Shown: one piece after another, positions 5,346-6,015 of the stretch
Numbering within the stretch: position 1 is the stretch's first letter
Layout: the number at the start of each line of letters is the position of its first letter
NCBI GenBank assembly: GCA_025453435.1
Contig: JALOQI010000033.1
Span: 1-6,015 of the forward strand
Source of the DNA: Candidatus Omnitrophota bacterium
GTDB taxonomy: Bacteria; Omnitrophota; Koll11; Gygaellales; Profunditerraquicolaceae
Length of the DNA: 6,015 bases
Direction: 5' to 3'
Notes under the pieces: model-generated
Database searches by the model: none
Told to the model about the DNA's origin: nothing
What the model saw: only the letters and a program-made list of their open reading frames with translations
Translations under genes and position numbers: made by a program

Positions 5346-6015
5346 TTATCCAGCCCCTGCTGTCATTTTTTCACGGCCTTCACCTGTCCCGTTTTTTTCT
5401 TCGGACACGTCCAGTTTGAATTTGCTGACAACCGACATCAGATCGCCTGAAAGCCTTGCCAGTTCCTGCGCTGATGCTGACATCTCCTGCATTGACGCGG
5501 TCTGTTCCTCGGTGCTGGAGGTTACTTCCTGCGCCGTAGACGCGGATTCCCTGGCTATCTTTACGACCTCATTGAGGCTCTTGACCACATGCTCGACCTC
5601 CAGAATGATCTGGTGGCCGAACGCCACGATCTCCGCTGTCACGCCCGACGCGCTCTTGGCTGCGTCTGTGATTCCGTTCAAAACTTCGGAGATCTTGGTA
5701 ACCTGAGCCTTGCCTTCCTGGACTTCCTTTGAGCTTACGTCTATGGAGCCCACGGCGTGGTTGGTCTCGTTCTGTATTGACCGGATCAGGCCGCCTATTT
5801 TGCGGACGGCTTCGGCAGAACCTTCTGCAAGCTTGCGGACCTCTTCGGCGACTACGGCGAACCCGCGGCCGGCCTCGCCTGCGCGAGCGGCTTCTATAGC
5901 TGCGTTAAGCGCCAGGAGATTTGTCTGGTCCGCGATGGACGTGATGGTCTCTGTTATCTCGCCGATCTGCTGGGACATCTGGCCCAGCTTCTGGATGACC
6001 TGCGCCGTATCGGTC
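5346..6015 (-). CDS. Methyl-accepting chemotaxis protein, C-terminal signalling domain (5' end beyond the window)
   Basis: The visible 222 residues are the cytoplasmic signalling domain of a chemoreceptor, which forms a long coiled-coil hairpin and controls the kinase CheA through CheW. The highly conserved tip is complete: [20 protein letters not shown] (window residues 26-45) followed by [19 protein letters not shown] (46-64). The returning helix continues in heptads to [20 protein letters not shown], a typical C-terminal adaptation region rich in Gln/Glu pairs, and ends with [10 protein letters not shown] plus a short charged tail ([19 protein letters not shown]). The tail shows no NWETF-like CheR/CheB docking pentapeptide. 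The sensor, membrane and HAMP regions are upstream of position 6015, so the ligand class cannot be told. The reading frame is open to the window edge, so the methionine at 5978 is internal. The Cache protein gene follows 39 bases downstream. Confidence 0.95.
   Translation of the reverse strand, partial: TDTAQVIQKLGQMSQQIGEITETITSIADQTNLLALNAAIEAARAGEAGRGFAVVAEEVRKLAEGSAEAVRKIGGLIRSIQNETNHAVGSIDVSSKEVQEGKAQVTKISEVLNGITDAAKSASGVTAEIVAFGHQIILEVEHVVKSLNEVVKIARESASTAQEVTSSTEEQTASMQEMSASAQELARLSGDLMSVVSKFKLDVSEEKNGTGEGREKMTAGAG

Noticed and set aside
1..6015. Defence system, mobile element, CRISPR array or RNA gene
   Set aside because: No transposase, integrase, nuclease, toxin-antitoxin pair, regularly spaced repeat, tRNA cloverleaf or rRNA segment was seen on either strand. 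The window is mostly housekeeping, envelope and chemotaxis genes.

Overview
All seven genes in this 6,015-base window lie on the minus strand, so transcription runs from position 6015 towards position 1. The genes point to a Gram-negative (diderm) bacterium. HldD makes the heptose of the lipopolysaccharide inner core, and a LolC/LolE-type permease releases lipoproteins bound for the outer membrane. Base composition is moderate, ATA is common for isoleucine, and lysS is followed directly by the Lol permease. That combination fits Candidatus Omnitrophota or a deltaproteobacterium-like lineage. This placement is inferred from gene content and rests on no search. Both ends of the window cut a gene, as in a short metagenomic contig.

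Layout in transcription order. (1) 6015-5346: the C-terminal signalling domain of a methyl-accepting chemotaxis protein (MCP), with its N-terminus outside the window. (2) 5306-4821: a small exported protein consisting almost entirely of one Cache sensor domain. It lies 39 bases after the MCP, has a strong ribosome binding site, and is probably co-transcribed with it. (3) 4820-4629: a 192-base regulatory gap with a GC-rich hairpin, a sigma70-like promoter, and a perfect 12-base inverted repeat over that promoter's -10 element. (4) 4628-2608: a tight three-gene operon. It holds hldD, a small protein of two membrane segments plus a zinc ribbon, and truB, with 7-base gaps, and it closes with an intrinsic terminator whose stem contains the truB stop codon. 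(5) 2607-2491: a compact boundary with a fully consensus sigma70 promoter (TTGACA, 17 bases, TATAAT) that drives lysS. (6) 2490-1: lysS, overlapping by 10 bases a lolC-type permease that runs off the window.

The core genes (lysS, truB, hldD, lolC) are ordinary housekeeping and envelope genes. The less usual items are the stand-alone exported Cache protein beside a chemoreceptor, the uncharacterised membrane/zinc-ribbon protein between hldD and truB, the palindrome over the hldD promoter, and the abrupt loss of permease-like sequence in the last 40 or so bases at the left edge. I found no mobile element, CRISPR array, tRNA or rRNA, and no convincing plus-strand gene. No stretch over 300 bases lacks a gene.
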